A stretch of DNA of 16,501 nucleotides from CAZXVW01 sp964644025 (GCA_964644025.1 CAZXVW010000093.1:1-16501); one strand, 5' to 3'. Shown: positions 6,058 through 14,847, counted from the first letter of the stretch. The notes: a model not told the origin generated them from the letters alone. Numbers and translations: made by a program.

Positions 6058-8493
6058 GTGCCTATGGCGAATAACAAAGTCGAGAGTGACAGCAGGCAGG
6101 TGTACGATTCCCGTAGTATCAAGGTGCTTCAAGGTTTGGAGGCCGTCCGCCTCCGCCCGGCCATGTACATTGGATCCACCGGAGAGTACGGCCTGCACCA
6201 CCTGCTCTACGAAGTCGTCGATAACTCGGTCGACGAGGCGCTTGCCGGCTTCTGCACCGAGATTAAGGTGACCTTGCACATTGACAACTCCGTGACGGTT
6301 ACGGACAACGGCCGGGGAATCCCCGTGGGCATGCATGCCGCTGAGGGGGTGTCTGCGGCCGAGGTGGTAATGACGAAGCTCCACGCCGGGGGGAAGTTTG
6401 ACTCGAACAGCTACAAGGTCTCCGGCGGCCTTCACGGGGTAGGCGTCAGTTGCGTCAACGCGCTTTCGGAATGGCTCAAGCTCGAAATCTGGCGCGACGG
6501 CGCCGCTTGGCGCCAAGAGTATGAAAAGGGGATCCCGAAGGGACCGCTCGAGAGAACCGGTAAAGCCGGCCGCAAGACGGGCACGCGCATCACTTTCCGC
6601 CCGGACCCGGCAATTATGAAGGTGGTCGAGTTTAACTATGACACGCTCGCCCAGCGCCTGCGCGAACTCGCCTTTCTCAACAAGGGTCTGCGGATCACCC
6701 TCACCGATGAGCGAGTGGATCCGGTCAGAACTCACGAGTTCTACTACAGCGGTGGTATCTCCGAGTTCATCAAGCACCTGAACCGGGGCAAGACGGTCCT
6801 CCACGACAAGCCCATCTATTTCGAGGGCAACCGGACCTTACCGAACGGCGGCGTCCTCCAGATGGAGGTGGCGCTGCAGTACAACGATAAGTACAACGAG
6901 AATCTTTTCAGCTTCGCCAACAATATCAACACCATTGAGGGTGGGAGCCACCTGAGTGGATTTCGCAGCGCGCTGACCCGGACCATTAACTATTACGGCC
7001 AGCAGGCGGGCCTGTTCCGGGATGTGAAGGAAAACCTTTCCGGTGACGACGTGCGCGAGGGTCTCACGGCGGTGGTCAGCGTGAAACTTCCGCAGCCGCA
7101 GTTCGAGGGCCAGACCAAGAGCAAGCTCAACAGTGACATCCAGGGCTACATGGTCCAGTTTGTCAATGAAAAGCTTGGCGAGTACTTCGACAAGCACCCG
7201 GCGGTGATGCGGAAGATCGTCTCTAAGGCTATCGAGGCTTCCCGGGCCCGTGAGGCCGCCCGCAAGGCTCGGGATTTGACGCGACGGAAGGGCGCTCTGG
7301 ATTCCGGAGGCCTGCCGGGCAAGCTCGCCGATTGCCAGGAGAAGGATCCGGAGCGCTGCGAGCTGTTTCTCGTCGAGGGTGAATCGGCTGGCGGCACCGC
7401 CAAGTCCGGCCGTGACCGCCGCTACCAGGCGATCCTGCCGCTGAAGGGTAAGATCCTCAACGTGGAGAAGGCCCGCTACGACAAGATGCTGAGCCACGAC
7501 GAGATCCGCTCGATGATTACCGCCATCGGGACGGGCATCGGGCAGGACGACTTCGACATCAGCAAGCTTCGCTACGGCAAGATCATCATCATGACCGACG
7601 CCGACGTGGACGGCTCGCACATCCGCACCCTCCTGCTCACTTTCTTTTTCCGTCATATGCAGGAGCTGCTCACGCGCGGCCACGTCTATGTCGCCCAGCC
7701 GCCGCTCTACCGGCTGAAGAAGGGCAGGAGCGAGAAATACATCAAGGACGACAAGGAGTTCACGCGGGAGATCTTGCGGCGGGCCACCGAGAATTTAACC
7801 GTCAGCCTGGCCGGCAACGGGGGCCGGCTGGAGGGCTCCGAGTTGCGGAAGCTGTTGGCGGCGCTCGACGAATACGAGCACATTTTCCAGCGGATGGAGC
7901 GGCGCCTCCGCGACGCCCGTGTCGTCGAGATTATCGCCAGTCCCGCGATCAGCCTGGATTCCCCGGCCGACTTCTCGGCCAAGCAGCGCCTTCGCCCGCT
8001 GATCGACGCGCTCAAGGCAATCAACATTCGAACCGAGCTGGTGCCCGACGAGGAGAACTCGGCCTGGCGGCTGATGTACCGGGATTCGATCAACGCTGAA
8101 CGTTTCATCGATATCGAACTGGCCATGCACCCGGAGTTCCGGCGGCTGCGGGGTCTGGCGCGCCAGGTCGAGCCTTACAACCGTCCGCCGTTCGCGGTCA
8201 GCAAGAACGGCCACGTGGAGTCTCTGAAAAGCTGGCGCGAGCTACTGGCCCACGTCAAGAGCGAGGGAACGCGGGACTGCAACATCCAGCGCTACAAGGG
8301 GCTTGGGGAGATGAACGCCGAGCAACTCTGGGAAACCACGATGAACGCCGAGAAACGCACTTTGCTGCGCGTGGAGCTCCGTGACCTAGTGGAAACCGAT
8401 GAGATCTTCTCCACGCTGATGGGCGAGAACGTCGAGAACCGCCGCCGCTTCATCGAAACCAACGCCCTCGATGTGCGCAACCTCGACGTGTAG
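6058..8493 (+). CDS. gyrB: DNA gyrase subunit B
   Basis: GyrB supplies the ATPase and TOPRIM parts of gyrase, which introduces negative supercoils together with GyrA (not in the window). In this 811-residue protein the GHKL ATPase has YEVVDNSVDEAL (E52 the general base, N56 for Mg), DNGRGIPV, GGLHGVGVSCVNALS and the QTKSKL loop (K354). TOPRIM has LVEGESAGG (E440) and MTDADVDGSH (D514, D516, D518), and QRYKGLGEMN marks the C-terminal tail. The length matches the long E. coli type: the region between about 560 and 730 is the extra insert absent from about 640-residue gyrases. GTG 6058 is favoured by AGGAG at 6042-6046, 11 bases upstream; the in-frame ATG at 6064 would be 17 bases away. Residues EVVDN and KLHAGGKFD favour gyrase over ParE, as does the position after dnaN. 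Confidence 0.96.
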   Translation: MPMANNKVESDSRQVYDSRSIKVLQGLEAVRLRPAMYIGSTGEYGLHHLLYEVVDNSVDEALAGFCTEIKVTLHIDNSVTVTDNGRGIPVGMHAAEGVSAAEVVMTKLHAGGKFDSNSYKVSGGLHGVGVSCVNALSEWLKLEIWRDGAAWRQEYEKGIPKGPLERTGKAGRKTGTRITFRPDPAIMKVVEFNYDTLAQRLRELAFLNKGLRITLTDERVDPVRTHEFYYSGGISEFIKHLNRGKTVLHDKPIYFEGNRTLPNGGVLQMEVALQYNDKYNENLFSFANNINTIEGGSHLSGFRSALTRTINYYGQQAGLFRDVKENLSGDDVREGLTAVVSVKLPQPQFEGQTKSKLNSDIQGYMVQFVNEKLGEYFDKHPAVMRKIVSKAIEASRAREAARKARDLTRRKGALDSGGLPGKLADCQEKDPERCELFLVEGESAGGTAKSGRDRRYQAILPLKGKILNVEKARYDKMLSHDEIRSMITAIGTGIGQDDFDISKLRYGKIIIMTDADVDGSHIRTLLLTFFFRHMQELLTRGHVYVAQPPLYRLKKGRSEKYIKDDKEFTREILRRATENLTVSLAGNGGRLEGSELRKLLAALDEYEHIFQRMERRLRDARVVEIIASPAISLDSPADFSAKQRLRPLIDALKAINIRTELVPDEENSAWRLMYRDSINAERFIDIELAMHPEFRRLRGLARQVEPYNRPPFAVSKNGHVESLKSWRELLAHVKSEGTRDCNIQRYKGLGEMNAEQLWETTMNAEKRTLLRVELRDLVETDEIFSTLMGENVENRRRFIETNALDVRNLDV

Positions 8494-8552
8494 CGCGCTT
8501 GGTCATCGCCACGTACAATTGCTCCGGGGTTGCTCTCAGGGCGGGCGGCGGC

Positions 8553-9341
8553 TCACGGCCGGCAGATTCCGCGCTTGCTGGAGCGGATGAACTCCACCAG
8601 GTGCAGAGTATGGGCGGTGGGAACTTCCGTCTCGATCCGGTGCAGCGCTTCCTCCAGCTTGAGATCCGACTTGTACAGCAGACGGAAGGCGGTTTTGAGG
8701 GCCGCGATCTCGGAGGCGCTGAAACCGGCCCGCTTCAGGCCGACAAGGTTCAGCCCCACCGGGGCCACGTGGAACTCCGAGTAAAGGAAGTAGGGCGGCA
8801 CGTCGGCGTTCACCCGGGTATTCCCTCCGACCATGGCTAGGCGCCCGATCTTCGAGAACTGATGAATCACCACCCCGCCGGAAATAAAAGCCTGATCTTC
8901 GATTTCCACGTACCCGGCTACCAGCGCGCAACTGGCAATCACGTTACCGTTTCCGATCTTGCAGTTGTGGGCGATATGCCCGCTCGTCATGATGTAGTTG
9001 CCATCGCCGATTTCGGTCACTGACTCCGGCTCGGTCCCGCGCGAGATCGTATAGTGTTCCCGGATCTTGTTCCCGTCCCCGATCCTCAAGTAGCTGCGCT
9101 CGCCGGTGAAGCCCTTGTCCAGTGGATCAGTCCCCAGCACCGTTCCAGCGGAGATCTCATTGCGATCACCCAGCGTGGTCCATCGCTTCACGTAAACATA
9201 CGGCTCCAGTCGGCAATGCGCCCCGATGATGACGTCGGAGTCGATGACGCAGAACTCCCCGATGACCGTTTGCGGCCCGATATCCACGTCCCGGTGGACT
9301 CGCGCCGAGGCTGCGATGACGGCCGAGGGGTCGATCGCCAT
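8553..9341 (-). CDS. lpxA: Acyl-ACP--UDP-N-acetylglucosamine O-acyltransferase
   Basis: LpxA performs the first step of lipid A synthesis, moving a 3-hydroxyacyl chain from acyl-carrier protein to UDP-GlcNAc in the cytosol. The 262-residue protein is a left-handed beta helix of repeated hexapeptides (for example AVIAASARVHRDVDIGPQTV). IREHYTISRGTE, GHIAHNCKIGNGNVI and VGLNLVGLKRAGFS match LpxA blocks in order, and the catalytic His falls at H125, the same number as in E. coli. The C-terminal helical part is of normal length. The ATG at 9341 is supported by the family start, but only AAGG two bases upstream could serve as ribosome site and the putative -10 is very close, so the message may be leaderless. 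It diverges from lpxD; lpxB, lpxC and fabZ are not in the window. Confidence 0.9.
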   Translation of the reverse strand: MAIDPSAVIAASARVHRDVDIGPQTVIGEFCVIDSDVIIGAHCRLEPYVYVKRWTTLGDRNEISAGTVLGTDPLDKGFTGERSYLRIGDGNKIREHYTISRGTEPESVTEIGDGNYIMTSGHIAHNCKIGNGNVIASCALVAGYVEIEDQAFISGGVVIHQFSKIGRLAMVGGNTRVNADVPPYFLYSEFHVAPVGLNLVGLKRAGFSASEIAALKTAFRLLYKSDLKLEEALHRIETEVPTAHTLHLVEFIRSSKRGICRP

Positions 9342-9411
9342 AACCTTGTATCATACAAGCATCACCTGCCGGCCGAGTGCCGGCGAGCTACGACTCAGGA
9401 AGGAGAGTAAC
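9342..9411. promoter_or_regulatory. lpxA/lpxD divergent promoter with palindrome
   Basis: The 70-base spacer contains CTTGTA-TCA-TACAAG (9345-9359), a perfect 6-bp inverted repeat. Both strands of this palindrome contain a -10-like hexamer: TATCAT (9349-9354) toward lpxD and TATGAT (9355-9350) toward lpxA. The two promoters may therefore overlap and be controlled as one unit. No good -35 was found for either. The lpxD side has a strong ribosome site (AGGAAGGAG 9397-9405). Confidence 0.4.
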
Positions 9412-10437
<1,026 letters not shown>

Positions 10438-10471
10438 GCACCCCGTCTGACCGGTGCTGTCGCGGAACGGC

Positions 10472-11179
10472 TCAGCCGGCTTCGGGAAGGCCGATCACCA
10501 GCGACAGCCGTCCTCCCTCCCCGGAGTGAAATTCGATCCGGCCGCCATGAGTCTCGGTGATACGGCGCACGCTCGCCAGCGCGAGCCCGGAGCTGGCGGG
10601 CAGATGCGCGCTGAAGGGATCGAACATCGACTCCAGCTCCTCAACCGTGCGGTTCGCGCCGGTGCCCTCAAACTCCATCCGGACCTCGCTGTTAACCACG
10701 GAGGTGCGGACCCAGAGGCGGGGGTCCGGCTTGCAGGCCTGCCCGAAGAAGAGCAGCGTGCTGCGCAACAGGTGCCGGGCCTGGTCCGGGTCAAGCCGAA
10801 CCAGCGTGGGCCGCGGGCACAACGAAATGTGGACCCACATCTTCTCGCCGCGCGCGGTCTCCCGGACGCTCTCGGAGAGAAATTCATCGAGGTCGATCAC
10901 TTCCGGATGAGGCGGCGACGCCTGCAGAAAATGAACGGCGTCGGAGAGAATCCAGTTCGCCTGCTGAATCACCTGCTGGAGTTTCTCCACCTGACGGCGC
11001 GCCCTGACGTCTTGCCGGGGCAGCACCATTGACAAGTAGTAAGCGATCGCTTCAATCGTGCTCAATGGCTGCCGAAGTTCATGCGCCACGTGCCGGATCA
11101 CGGCGGCCGTCTCGTGGGAGCCGGGCGTCAGAGAACCAGCATCGCTTCTGGCGGGAGCTGTTCCGGTGGCTTGTGTCAT
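10472..11179 (-). CDS. Small soluble histidine kinase-like protein with degenerate ATPase
   Basis: This 235-residue protein has no membrane segment and no recognisable sensor domain. Residues 22-90 look like a HisKA dimerisation domain, with the phospho-acceptor H33 in HVAHELRQPLS. The rest resembles a HATPase_c domain: FDPFS corresponds to the F box and SSGLALASVRRITETHGG to the last G box. The N box, normally ending NLLxNA with a Mg-binding Asn, reads LLFFGQA, so both conserved Asn are gone, and the G1 region (EGTGANRT) is poor. It may bind nucleotide weakly, act as a phosphotransfer or dimerisation partner, or need a partner kinase. No response regulator gene is adjacent. The start ATG at 11179 has no clear Shine-Dalgarno and is preceded by an unusually structured promoter (11185-11256). 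It is downstream of the CDF gene on the same strand with a 92-base gap. Confidence 0.8.
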   Translation of the reverse strand: MTQATGTAPARSDAGSLTPGSHETAAVIRHVAHELRQPLSTIEAIAYYLSMVLPRQDVRARRQVEKLQQVIQQANWILSDAVHFLQASPPHPEVIDLDEFLSESVRETARGEKMWVHISLCPRPTLVRLDPDQARHLLRSTLLFFGQACKPDPRLWVRTSVVNSEVRMEFEGTGANRTVEELESMFDPFSAHLPASSGLALASVRRITETHGGRIEFHSGEGGRLSLVIGLPEAG

Positions 11180-11184
11180 CAGGG

Positions 11185-11202
11185 CTTGGCAGCGTTGCCA
11201 AG
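11185..11202. repeat. 7-bp inverted repeat at the start of the kinase-like gene
   Basis: CTTGGCA-GCGT-TGCCAAG is a perfect hairpin or operator, with 7-bp arms and a 4-base loop. It lies 5 bases upstream of the ATG and 1 base downstream of a TATAAT on the same (minus) strand. Bound by a repressor it would block transcription start; as RNA, part of it would sit in the ribosome-binding zone. Confidence 0.55.
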
Positions 11203-11203
11203 A

Positions 11204-11209
11204 ATTATA
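11204..11209 (-). promoter_or_regulatory. -10 box of the kinase-like gene
   Basis: On the minus strand the sequence is a perfect TATAAT, with transcription predicted near 11197, 18 bases before the ATG. There is no -35 (TCCACC at the 17-bp position), suggesting dependence on an activator. Confidence 0.5.
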
Positions 11210-11236
11210 ACGCCCTTTCCGCCTCCGGTGGAGCGT

Positions 11237-11256
11237 TTCTTCAAAGATTCTTCAAA
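11237..11256 (-). repeat. Tandem direct repeat, 11-bp period, upstream of the kinase-like promoter
   Basis: TTTGAAGAA occurs twice on the minus strand (11256-11248 and 11245-11237), an 11-bp period or about one helical turn. It lies roughly 40-59 bases upstream of the predicted start. This spacing resembles binding sites of OmpR/PhoB-type response regulators. It may be chance in the 3' flank of the CDF gene. Confidence 0.4.
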
Positions 11257-11271
11257 ACAGCACGCGGGTCC

Positions 11272-12201
11272 TTACGCGCGATGCTCTCCATTGTGGACGG
11301 CGCTGTGATCTTCGGCCGATTCCAGGTGCGTCACCACCTCTGCCGGAGTCTCCAGGGCCCGGGGCAGGCGCTCCTCCAGGACCGTCGCCAGGCGGTGAGC
11401 TTCTCCGATTCCAGTGTGGTAGGGAAACAGCAGGTGGACATGAATAATCAGACGGTAGCCTGCGTTCCGGTACCGCACCCCGTGAAATTCCAGGCCCAGT
11501 TGAGCACAGAGTTCCGCGAGTTTCTCCTGGATCCGTCCTTCCATCATCGGATCCGAGTAGTCGAGCAAGCCGCTCGCTGAACGCCAGACCAGCCGCGAGC
11601 CCGACCGCAGGATATTCAGCGCCACAGCGATGGCGCACAAAGGATCAAACGGTTTCCACCCGGTCAGTAACACCAGGCCGAGACCTACCACCACCGCGAA
11701 GCTTGTCCAACTGTCGGTGAGCACGTGCTTGCCGTTGGCCTCCAGGATCAGCGAGTTCGTGCTCCGCCCCACGCGTATCAGGTACCACCCCAGCCCGGCG
11801 TTCACCACAGCAGCCCCGAGGATGATCAGTGTCCCCGCCCCCAGGCGTTCCAGCGGCAGTCCCGCCAGCCATTTGTGGACGGCCGCCCAGATAATCAGGA
11901 TCGCCGCCAGGATGATCAGCGCCCCTTCGAAGCCCGCCGAGAAGAACGTGATTCGTTCGTAGCCGAATGGAAACCGGTGATCGGCCGGCCGGCTGCTCAA
12001 CCACAGGCTCACGGTGGCGAAGCTGACGGCTATGACATGGATCACCGCTTCGGAAGTGTCCGAGAGAATGGCGGCCGATCCGGTGAGCCAGTAAGCGGCT
12101 GCCTTACCTAGCAGCATCAGTACGCCAATTCCCAGCGACCACCGCATCGCCAGCCGCATTCGCTGGGTTGCTTCGCTGCTCGGTTGCCGCGCCGGCTCCA
12201 C
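11272..12201 (-). CDS. Cation diffusion facilitator (CDF) metal exporter
   Basis: CDF proteins are inner-membrane dimers that exchange protons for divalent metals such as zinc, cobalt or manganese. This 309-residue protein has about six hydrophobic segments (for example 22-40, 52-68, 88-110, 122-142, 165-180 and 185-200) followed by a soluble dimerisation domain (GYRLIIHVHLLFPYHTGIG). The transmembrane metal site would be E51/H55 in SDTSEAVIH and H159/D163 in GKHVLTDSW, so helix 2 carries ExxxH instead of the DxxxD or HxxxD of well-studied members. HRFPFGYERI is the typical loop. The start is GTG at 12201; M15 (ATG) just before the first membrane segment is an alternative, and neither has a clear ribosome site. 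Metal specificity cannot be read from sequence. It diverges from the antiporter gene. Confidence 0.9.
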   Translation of the reverse strand: MEPARQPSSEATQRMRLAMRWSLGIGVLMLLGKAAAYWLTGSAAILSDTSEAVIHVIAVSFATVSLWLSSRPADHRFPFGYERITFFSAGFEGALIILAAILIIWAAVHKWLAGLPLERLGAGTLIILGAAVVNAGLGWYLIRVGRSTNSLILEANGKHVLTDSWTSFAVVVGLGLVLLTGWKPFDPLCAIAVALNILRSGSRLVWRSASGLLDYSDPMMEGRIQEKLAELCAQLGLEFHGVRYRNAGYRLIIHVHLLFPYHTGIGEAHRLATVLEERLPRALETPAEVVTHLESAEDHSAVHNGEHRA

Positions 12202-12278
12202 GCTAACATTCTAGACCACGAGCCCCTCCCTGAGCTTGGCTTCGGACACCCAAGGGCACCCTCGATGTGTCTCCAAAC

Positions 12279-12309
12279 TTGATGATCCACGGCCTTGTCC
12301 TGAGATAAT
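12279..12309 (+). promoter_or_regulatory. Putative antiporter promoter
   Basis: TTGATG (12279-12284) and GATAAT (12304-12309, 5 of 6 matches) are separated by 19 bases, slightly long. A start near 12316 lies inside the upstream open frame and supports the downstream translation start at 12407. Confidence 0.3.
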
Positions 12310-12406
12310 AAAAGACTGGCGGGCCGAACCGGCTCTTGTTAGTTTCAGCTGCGCCGGGAACCTCCGGGATCTCTCGCGGCCCTTGCCAGGAAAGGACACG
12401 CAAGAT

Positions 12407-13738
12407 TTGACCAAGGCGATAACCGCAACGATGTTCCTGTTGACTCCGGCCGCGGTGCAGGCCTGGCCGGCGGAAGGGACTCCGGCCGCCGGCAATGCTG
12501 GATCACTCGATCAACAACTGGTCGCTGGCCTGCTCGCCCTGATCGTCATCATGTTGCTGGCGAAGGTGGGCGCGGAGCTGTTCGAGCGCCTGGGGCAGCC
12601 GGCGGTGCTGGGCGAGCTCACCGTCGGCATCCTGCTGAGCGGCGTGGGTCTGGCCGGCGTGGCGGTGGTGGAAGGCTGGAAGCATAGCGCGGGGCTGCAC
12701 CTTGTCGCCGAAGTCGGGGTCATCTTGCTGCTGTTCGAGGTGGGTCTGGAATCGCACCTCAATGAACTCCTCGAAGTGGGCTGGTCAGCCTTGCTGGTGG
12801 CGGTGGTCGGCGTCATCGCCCCGGTTGTTCTGGGCTACGGTGTATCCGCTTACTTCCTGGCTGGGGAGCCATGGTATGTCCACCTGTTCGTGGGCGGGAC
12901 GCTGGCGGCGACCAGCGTGGGAATCACCGCCCGGGTACTCAAGGATCTCAACAAGCTTGACACCAAGGAGGCGCGGATCATCCTTGGGGCCGCCGTCGTC
13001 GACGATGTCCTGGGACTGATCATACTGGCCGTCATTTCCGGACTCGTCACCTCCGTCGCCAGGGGAGGCGGCGCCGGCCTCAGCGCGGGGGCGATCCTGG
13101 TGATCATCCTGAAGGCGGTGTTGTTTCTGAGCGGAGCGATTTTCATCGGCCGCTTGGTCCATATCAACGCGGTGCGGGCCGGGGCGCGCTTCCGGGTTGC
13201 GGGCGTGCCCCTGGTCATCGCCATCAGTTTCTGTTTCGCCCTCGCGGCCGCCGCCGGGGCGATGGGTCTGGCGCCCATCATCGGGGCGTTTGCGGCCGGC
13301 CTGGTCCTTGAGCCGAGTGATTACGAGGTGTACCGCCGCCGCGGAGAGATGCCGATCGAGTCTCTGATCAAGCCGCTGTCGACGATCTTGACGCCGGTGT
13401 TCTTTGTGATGATGGGACTCCGGGTGGACTTGAGGGCCTTCATTTCCACCGAAACGCTGGCCTTTGCCGGGGTAGTGACCCTCGTCGCGATTCTCGGCAA
13501 GCAGGCCTGTTCCCTGGGTGTGCTGGAAAAGGACGTCCGGCGGGTGGTGGTCGGCGTCGGCATGATTCCCCGGGGGGAGGTCGGCCTCATCTTCACCGGC
13601 ATCGGTGCCAGGCTCGTGGCGCACGGCGAACCGGTTTTCTCCGCCAACACCGTATCCGCCATGGTGGTGATGGTAGTCCTCACGACGCTGGTCACGCCGC
13701 CGGTGCTCAAGATCCTGCTGGTGCCCAGACAGCGGTGA
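12407..13738 (+). CDS. CPA2-family cation/proton antiporter
   Basis: This is an inner-membrane Na+ or K+/H+ antiporter of the Na_H_Exchanger fold with about 12 hydrophobic segments. Family blocks are FERLGQPAVLGELTVGILLSG, ILLLFEVGLES, the ion-site GAAVVDDVLGLI (D199, D200), GAFAAGLVLEP, LTPVFFVMMGLRVDL and GMIPRGEVGLIFTGIGA. It ends after the membrane part, with no TrkA/RCK regulatory tail. TTG 12407 is chosen: AGGAAAGGA (12388-12396) lies 10 bases upstream and the product begins with a signal-like segment (TKAITATMFLLTPAAVQA) before the first true helix. ATG 12431 would remove the lysine at the start. The open frame continues back to 12236, but those residues are hydrophilic and precede the putative promoter. 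The two-domain stress protein follows on the same strand. Confidence 0.88.
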   Translation: MTKAITATMFLLTPAAVQAWPAEGTPAAGNAGSLDQQLVAGLLALIVIMLLAKVGAELFERLGQPAVLGELTVGILLSGVGLAGVAVVEGWKHSAGLHLVAEVGVILLLFEVGLESHLNELLEVGWSALLVAVVGVIAPVVLGYGVSAYFLAGEPWYVHLFVGGTLAATSVGITARVLKDLNKLDTKEARIILGAAVVDDVLGLIILAVISGLVTSVARGGGAGLSAGAILVIILKAVLFLSGAIFIGRLVHINAVRAGARFRVAGVPLVIAISFCFALAAAAGAMGLAPIIGAFAAGLVLEPSDYEVYRRRGEMPIESLIKPLSTILTPVFFVMMGLRVDLRAFISTETLAFAGVVTLVAILGKQACSLGVLEKDVRRVVVGVGMIPRGEVGLIFTGIGARLVAHGEPVFSANTVSAMVVMVVLTTLVTPPVLKILLVPRQR

Positions 13739-13758
13739 GACCGGTCTGTGGCCGGTCT
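13738..13758 (+). terminator. Stem-loop after the antiporter gene
   Basis: AGACCGG (13738-13744) and CCGGTCT (13752-13758) form a 7-bp stem with a 7-base loop, starting at the last base of the stop codon. Only TTCCCC follows, so it lacks a proper U tract and may attenuate rather than terminate. Confidence 0.35.
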
Positions 13759-13906
13759 TCCCCGCTGCGGGCCGGTCGCGCTCCTGTCACCCCTGCCCGG
13801 ACAATGCATCTTCAAGTTACGAGAGGACTGATCGGATCGGGCGCCTCGCAGCCGGCGTCGCCGCAAGGCCGGGCGGGCGGGACCCAGTCCGCCTGGAGGA
13901 TTCGTC

Positions 13907-14779
13907 ATGAGCTCGAACAAGATCGAGAGGATTCTTTGCCCGGTTGATTTCAGTGAGACTTCGGCCGGCGGATTACGGTATGCGAACGCGCTCGCCTCGT
14001 GCTGGGGTGCCAAGCTTACCGTGATCCACGCCCACTCTTTCCAGCCACCGCCGTACTTCACCAGCTCCGAGATGGAGCGTCTTGCCCATCAAGTCAACGA
14101 GTCGGCCAGGGCAGCCGCCGGGCGGTTGCGGGATTTTGTCCGAACCACGCTGGGACAGGTCCCTTCAGACGTGGAAATCAAGGTGATCGAGGGCTTGCCG
14201 GACGACGTCATTCTGGACGCGATCCGCACCTCGGGTATGCACCTGGTGGTCATGGGGACGCATGGCCGCGGCGGCTTCCGCCACTTCTTGCTGGGCTCGG
14301 TCGCTGAGCGCGTACTGCACTCCAGCGAGATCCCGGTGTTGATGGTCCGGCCGAAGGCCGCCCAGGCAAGCGGGGTGCCCCGGTTGCGGAACATTCTCTG
14401 CCCCGTCAACGACACCCCTGTGGCGCTTGAATCCCTCCAAATCGCCTCCTCGATCGCACGCTGTTTCCAGGGCACGGTCACCGCCCTTCACGTCGAGGAA
14501 GAGCGGCCCCAGTACCCGATTCAGGACTTGTGCGCTTGGATTCCTTCCTCGGAGCGCTCCGGGTGCACCGTGCGCGAGCTGACCAGGAGGGGAAGCGTGC
14601 CCCGTGAGGTGATCGCGCTGGCTGCTGAGCAGCCCTGTGACCTGCTTGTACTGGGCGCCACGCACCGCCGGTTCTTCGACGGAACGGTGATTGGCGGTAC
14701 CGTGCCACCGGTGGTCCGCCACGCCCCGTGCCCGGTCCTGATCGTCCCCCGGAAAGAAAACGGCAAGCAGGGAGAATAA
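13907..14779 (+). CDS. Tandem-domain universal stress protein
   Basis: The 290-residue cytosolic protein consists of two USP domains. Domain 1 (about 5-150) has ILCPVDFS with the nucleotide-contacting Asp (D14) and an intact ATP motif GTHGRGGFRHFLLGS (117-131, pattern G-2x-G-9x-GS). Domain 2 (about 161-283) starts NILCPVND but its motif reads GATHRRFFDGTVIGGT, where His replaces the second Gly and GG replaces GS, so it probably does not bind ATP in the usual way. USP pairs of this kind often pair one binding with one degenerate domain. GGAGGA at 13895-13900, 6 bases upstream, supports the ATG. It follows the antiporter after 168 bases, a neighbourhood common for USPs that respond to ion or membrane stress. 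Confidence 0.93.
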   Translation: MSSNKIERILCPVDFSETSAGGLRYANALASCWGAKLTVIHAHSFQPPPYFTSSEMERLAHQVNESARAAAGRLRDFVRTTLGQVPSDVEIKVIEGLPDDVILDAIRTSGMHLVVMGTHGRGGFRHFLLGSVAERVLHSSEIPVLMVRPKAAQASGVPRLRNILCPVNDTPVALESLQIASSIARCFQGTVTALHVEEERPQYPIQDLCAWIPSSERSGCTVRELTRRGSVPREVIALAAEQPCDLLVLGATHRRFFDGTVIGGTVPPVVRHAPCPVLIVPRKENGKQGE

Positions 14780-14783
14780 CCGG

Positions 14784-14802
14784 CGCCCGGACTTGCCGGG
14801 CG
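14784..14802 (+). terminator. GC-rich stem-loop after the stress protein gene
   Basis: CGCCCGG-ACTTG-CCGGGCG is a perfect 7-bp stem with a 5-base loop, 4 bases after the stop. No U tract follows. It probably acts as a weak terminator or protects the 3' end. Confidence 0.45.
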
Positions 14803-14847
14803 GCGTACCCTCGATGGGAAAACGAATGCCGCAGCGGCCGGGATCCA

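Noticed and set aside
6838..7683. Long minus-strand open frame opposite gyrB
   Set aside because: It lies fully inside the well-supported gyrB gene and shows no recognisable domain or ribosome site.
10438..10457. GCACC...GGTGC inverted repeat between the convergent lpxD and kinase-like genes
   Set aside because: Only 5 bp of stem with a 10-base loop and no U tract on either strand; too weak to call a terminator.
12236..12406. N-terminal extension of the antiporter from 12236
   Set aside because: The added residues are hydrophilic, would precede the putative promoter, and the start at 12407 has a ribosome site and a signal-like segment.
12785..13624. Long minus-strand open frame opposite the antiporter gene
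   Set aside because: The translation is rich in His, Asp, Gln and Arg with no fold-like pattern, typical of the antisense of a GC-rich membrane-protein gene.
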